Shown here piece after piece: positions 13,739 to 16,185 of a stretch of DNA of 16,185 nucleotides. A model generated the notes under the pieces. It had not been told where the DNA came from. It worked only from the letters and a program-made list of their open reading frames with translations, and searched no databases. Origin of the DNA: an uncultured Phaeodactylibacter sp. (lineage in GTDB: Bacteria; Bacteroidota; Bacteroidia; Chitinophagales; Saprospiraceae); the NCBI GenBank assembly GCA_913062745.1, contig CAJXXJ010000013.1:1-16185 (forward strand). The letters run 5' to 3'. Positions within the stretch are counted from its first letter, which is position 1, and each line of letters opens with the position of its first letter. The translations under genes and the position numbers were made by a program.

Positions 13739-14620
13739 TTAGGAAATCAGGATTTCCTGAATCTCGGAATAAGCCATCATAGAGGTATGGGTATATTTTT
13801 CGCACATCTCCCAGACCAGGTCTTTAAACTGCGCATCGTAAGTGATGGGAGAGGACTTTACCATCTGGCCCTTGAAGAAGTAGCGGCCCGAGAGCCGGTC
13901 GTATTCATCTGACAGGCAAAGGCGCAGGACGGTGTCCACCGTTTCCTGAGAATGAGATTCCCACAGGCGGGTAGCAAGCCGGACTGCCCAGTGCAGGAAA
14001 GCCGGCACCTGTCGGATAGAAGAAGGGTGCGTACGGCCTCCGGCGTAAGCGTGCACGGCCACACCCGTTCCTTCAAACCGGCGGTTCAGCTCGTAAGTCC
14101 ACGCCATGCGGGCCAGCGCGCTTTGCCGTTGTGATTTCCGCATAGAGAACGTATAGCGCATACCCGGATCCCGGAAGTTGATAGCGCCTACCCGGTGAGA
14201 CTCGTTGGTAAGGTTGAGGATACGGGCACCATCCGATGCGATGAGCAGGCTCGACAGCTCGATGGTGAAGAGGTAGGGTGCCAGCACGTTGTAGGCAAAA
14301 TTGCGCTCTATGCCTTCATCGGTAAGCTTGCGTACCGGGAAGTAAGCTTCAGCAAGGTTGACCAGCAAATGTACGCGGGGATAGCGGTCAATTATTTCCT
14401 CCGCTGCGGCCTTGATACTGTTCTGGGAAAGCCAGTTGACTTTAATCAGGTCGATGTTCGGGTTCTTGCTCTCCGCGATCATCTTGATGCGGGACTTTTT
14501 GCTTTTTTTGTTGTTTGGGGCTACCATTACGACCGTGGCGCCTTCTTTGGCCAGGCCACAGGCTACGGCATAGCCGAGTCCCGATTGTGCACCGGTAACC
14601 AGGCAAATCATTTCTTCCAT
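13739..14620 (-). CDS. SDR-fold protein (retinol-dehydrogenase-like) lacking the catalytic Tyr/Lys
   Basis: The product is 293 residues. The N-terminus is a Rossmann nucleotide-binding motif, T9-G-A-Q-S-G-L-G16, followed by the strand VVMVAP. The family's later landmarks are recognisable: LLVNLAEAYF (85-94, in place of NNAG), the structural Asn111 (FAYNVLAPYLF) and ARILNLTNESHRVG (132-145, in place of RIVNVSS). In related proteins the next motif is YxxSK-LAN. Here the aligned segment is Q164-R-Q-S-A168-LAR, so both Tyr and Lys are absent; the nearest Tyr156 is not followed by Lys at +4. A redox activity is therefore doubtful. Binding of NAD(P) or a regulatory role is inferred. The stop codon abuts that of the convergent CHAT-like gene, with no base between. 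No clear promoter was found. MEEM could be shortened to MICLVTG. Confidence 0.88.
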   Translation of the reverse strand: MEEMICLVTGAQSGLGYAVACGLAKEGATVVMVAPNNKKSKKSRIKMIAESKNPNIDLIKVNWLSQNSIKAAAEEIIDRYPRVHLLVNLAEAYFPVRKLTDEGIERNFAYNVLAPYLFTIELSSLLIASDGARILNLTNESHRVGAINFRDPGMRYTFSMRKSQRQSALARMAWTYELNRRFEGTGVAVHAYAGGRTHPSSIRQVPAFLHWAVRLATRLWESHSQETVDTVLRLCLSDEYDRLSGRYFFKGQMVKSSPITYDAQFKDLVWEMCEKYTHTSMMAYSEIQEILIS

Positions 14621-15023
14621 TTGTCTTAAGTTTAAAATTCGGATACTCTGCCAGGAACCTCAGGCGCATCACTTTTTAAGGCAGGCACTATTTGAACGAC
14701 ACAAGAGGGGGCATGTTTGCCGTTTGAACCTAAACATTATAAAAGGGATGAGACGAAATCTCGCAGTCAGCGCTCCGTACATGTTCACAGCACCGGCATT
14801 ATGCTAAGGGCAAAACTGTTTGGACCCAACAATTTTCTGCCCGACCTAAACGCTTTTAGGCAGCTCTGCCCGATTGGGTGCGGCTGCTGTTTGGCAGGTT
14901 TTTATTGGCATAAAAGGCCGGCGGTTTTACAAAATCGCTTACGGTCCGAAAGCTAAGAAGGATTAAAAACCGAAGGGGTGACTTTTGTCACCCCTTGTGT
15001 ATTCGAAATGTCATCTTCCGGCC
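14621..15023. other. 403-bp intergenic region between the SDR-like and glucosaminidase genes
   Basis: No credible gene is seen; the 79-codon open frame at 14717-14956 has Arg/Cys-rich, unrelated-looking content. It holds a small hairpin, CCTAAA/TTTAGG (14845-14860), and the glucosaminidase terminator (14965-14996). No exact TAnnTTTG box was found for the SDR-like gene on the minus strand. Confidence 0.5.
14965..14996 (-). terminator. Terminator of the GH73 glucosaminidase gene
   Basis: AAGGGGTGAC (14973-14982) and GTCACCCCTT (14987-14996) form a perfect 10-bp stem with a TTTT loop. Read on the minus strand the stem is followed by CGG and TTTTT (14969-14965). It lies 27 bp past the stop codon of the glucosaminidase gene. 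Confidence 0.8.
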
Positions 15024-15914
15024 TTATCGGTCATATTGTTGCAGCCTCAGCGCTTCAATGAGGTTGATGAGTTTTTCTGCGTAAGCATCATCGGTAGCGT
15101 AGCCGGCTTTCTTCAGCCCCTTCGCCCAGCCCCGGTAGTCGGTGCTGCTGAGCTTGAAGAGCGGCTGATAGCGGTCGCTGCGTTTAAGCAGCAGGCTGTG
15201 GGCGCGGTAGCTTTCCCAGGCGCTTTTGTATTTGCGGAAAAAGTCCTTGTGGCTGTCGTCCGTAAAATTCGAGCAGTGGCCCGGGCGGCAGCTGCGCGAA
15301 AAGCATTTGATGCCGAAGTGATTATTGTTGTGGCTGGCGAGCTTGCTTTCTCCCACGTTGCTTTCCAGCAGGCCCTGCGCCAGGGTGATACTCGCCGGTA
15401 TGCCGTACTTCTCCATTTCCATCTGCGCCACTTTGGCAAAGCGCTTGATGTAATGCTTCTGTTTCTGCCGTTTGGATTGTACCGTTTTTGGGGACTCGCT
15501 CGTTGCAGTGCCTTTGTCCCCGGCGGTCAGGTTGGAGTAGGTGTTAGCCAGGTTGCTGACATTTCTGGGCTCCTTGTCTCGTTCCTTCACAGCCGCAGTG
15601 GCCGGACGCTGCTTTGGTGCCGGGTTGGCGTTTAGGTGGGACGTATTCATCGGGCGGGCTTCGGGGCGGTAGCTCACCGTGGCCGCTACCGCTTGAGTGG
15701 CAGCCGGCTGTGCTGCAGACCGGATTACCGCCACAGGGGCATTGCTCAGCTGCAGGTTGATGTCCATATCCTTTTCGTAAGCCATATAGGCAGCAACGCC
15801 CAGCAAAGCGGCTTTCAGCCAGTGGCGGTGCAGGTGTTTTCCGGCTTCCCGGCCGAGGCCGTAGGCGCGTTCGCGCAGTGGTAGAGGAGAAAGGGGCTTA
15901 TTCATCAGAACCAT
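15024..15914 (-). CDS. Membrane-anchored GH73 glucosaminidase (peptidoglycan hydrolase)
   Basis: The product is 296 residues. It should hydrolyse the GlcNAc-MurNAc bond of peptidoglycan. A short hydrophobic segment (about 32-46, HWLKAALLGVAAYMA) after a basic N-terminus looks like a signal anchor, leaving the enzyme in the periplasm. Residues 60-150 are a low-complexity Ala/Pro/Thr/Lys linker. The GH73 domain spans about 155-295: KYGIPASITLAQGLLES (169-185, catalytic Glu184), NNHFGIKC (197-204), then SAWESYRAHSLLL (231-243), DYRGWAKGLKKAGYAT (259-274) and a final KLINLIEALRL. Three cysteines (204, 209, 214) cluster after NHFGIK, a feature I associate with Bacteroidota members. An in-frame Met at residue 4 is an alternative start. 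It has its own promoter and terminator, so it is monocistronic. Confidence 0.93.
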   Translation of the reverse strand: MVLMNKPLSPLPLRERAYGLGREAGKHLHRHWLKAALLGVAAYMAYEKDMDINLQLSNAPVAVIRSAAQPAATQAVAATVSYRPEARPMNTSHLNANPAPKQRPATAAVKERDKEPRNVSNLANTYSNLTAGDKGTATSESPKTVQSKRQKQKHYIKRFAKVAQMEMEKYGIPASITLAQGLLESNVGESKLASHNNNHFGIKCFSRSCRPGHCSNFTDDSHKDFFRKYKSAWESYRAHSLLLKRSDRYQPLFKLSSTDYRGWAKGLKKAGYATDDAYAEKLINLIEALRLQQYDR

Positions 15915-15915
15915 T

Positions 15916-15950
15916 TTTTTGTGTCAAAAGAAGGAGGTCTGACACAAAAA
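15916..15950. promoter_or_regulatory. Inverted repeat over the -7/start region of the glucosaminidase gene
   Basis: TTTTTGTGTC (15916-15925) and GACACAAAAA (15941-15950) are perfect 10-bp inverted repeats separated by 15 nt. They lie between the start codon and the -7 box and overlap the latter. This may be an operator, or a 5'-end hairpin if transcription starts upstream of it. The regulator is unknown. Confidence 0.4.
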
Positions 15951-15975
15951 TAAAACCTTTTGTTTTTAAAACCAA
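15945..15975 (-). promoter_or_regulatory. Promoter of the GH73 glucosaminidase gene
   Basis: On the minus strand, TTG (15975-15973), exactly 20 nt, then TATTTTTG (15952-15945) fully match TTG-N20-TAnnTTTG. The predicted start near 15940 gives a leader of about 25 nt. Confidence 0.7.
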
Positions 15976-16047
15976 TCTATTTAAACATTTTTTGTTTGAA
16001 CCTAAGCGGCTTTAACCCCCCGCTAACTATATTTTAATACATTTTAA

Positions 16048-16078
16048 TTGGCACAACGCCGGAACAAGGCTACTTTTG
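16048..16078 (+). promoter_or_regulatory. Promoter of the OmpH-like gene
   Basis: TTG (16048-16050), exactly 20 nt, then TACTTTTG (16071-16078) fully match the Bacteroidota consensus. The predicted start near 16083 leaves a leader of about 16 nt before the ATG at 16099. Confidence 0.7.
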
Positions 16079-16098
16079 CGCACACAGTAAAAAATACT

Positions 16099-16185
16099 AT
16101 GATGAAGCAGTTTCTTTTGTTATCCGCCTTTTTCTTGCTTGGTACCGGACTGGCCTCTGCACAGAAATACGGCCACATGAATTTT
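16099..16185 (+). CDS. OmpH/Skp-like periplasmic chaperone (N-terminal part, truncated by window edge)
   Basis: Only 29 residues are in the window. A Sec signal peptide (MMKQFLLLSAFFLLGTGLASA) is cleaved before QKYGHMNF. The mature start, with QKYGHMNF directly after the cleavage site, is what Bacteroidota OmpH/Skp-family proteins show. Those proteins hold unfolded outer-membrane proteins in the periplasm for the Bam machinery. A second ATG at 16102 is an equal start candidate. The promoter is strong and close. With so little sequence the family call is tentative. Confidence 0.6.
   Translation, partial: MMKQFLLLSAFFLLGTGLASAQKYGHMNF

Noticed and set aside
14717..14956. Plus-strand 79-codon frame in the gap before the glucosaminidase gene
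   Set aside because: There is no promoter and no family resemblance, and the composition is random-looking and rich in Arg and Cys.
14722..16005. Repeated 12-mer GTTTGAACCTAA at 14722-14733 and 15994-16005
   Set aside because: Several 12-base matches are expected by chance in a window of this size, and the flanks do not match.
1..16185. Mobile element, prophage, defence island or CRISPR array
   Set aside because: No transposase, integrase, direct-repeat array or typical defence gene was seen. The TPR-CHAT-like protein carries a signal peptide and a degenerate active site, and has no gRAMP/Cas7-11 neighbour, so it is not a CRISPR-linked craspase.

Overview
The window looks like the chromosome of a moderately GC-rich Bacteroidota, most likely a marine-type Saprospiria or Lewinella/Phaeodactylibacter relative. 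The phylum call is firm and the lower rank is a guess. It rests on a DUF6029 barrel with an Omp28-like lipoprotein, a DUF1800/DUF1501 pair whose DUF1501 member ends in a type IX secretion sorting domain, and a near absence of Shine-Dalgarno sites. It also rests on four copies of the Bacteroidota promoter pattern TTG-N20-TAnnTTTG. I see no insertion sequence, integrase, CRISPR array, tRNA or rRNA.

Layout. 1-1981 (minus): an operon of a DUF6029 outer-membrane protein followed by a lipoprotein with a thioredoxin-like CxxC, cut by the window edge. 2262-2774 (plus): a divergent TlpA-type thioredoxin closed by a strong terminator. 3043-6181 (plus): DUF1800 and then DUF1501 carrying a Tat signal and a T9SS domain, ending in a shared bidirectional terminator. 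6228-7136 (minus): lgt, with an unusual four-cysteine insert. 7546-9934 (minus): two tandem paralogous MltD-like lytic transglycosylases separated by a perfect 16-bp hairpin. 9935-10577: a 643-bp gap with back-to-back divergent promoters, a candidate structured RNA or leader, and a possible terminator. 10578-10820 (plus): an orphan MoaD/ThiS-type sulfur carrier. 11012-13738 (plus): a secreted TPR protein with a degenerate CHAT domain and a C-terminal membrane anchor. 13739-14620 (minus): an SDR-fold protein that lost its Tyr/Lys active site, with its stop codon abutting that of the CHAT gene. 15024-15914 (minus): a membrane-anchored GH73 glucosaminidase. 16099-end (plus): the start of an OmpH/Skp-like chaperone.

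Themes. Most of the window serves the cell envelope: lipoprotein maturation (lgt), peptidoglycan cleavage (two lytic transglycosylases and one glucosaminidase), outer-membrane biogenesis (OmpH-like), surface export (Tat plus T9SS) and extracytoplasmic thiol chemistry (TlpA, the CxxC lipoprotein and the DUF6029 barrel with a Cys pair). No single new system spans the window. The points most worth a second look are the two neighbouring pseudo-enzymes (CHAT and SDR), the structured leader upstream of the orphan moaD with its symmetric divergent promoters, and the Tat-plus-T9SS DUF1501 paired with a signal-less DUF1800.
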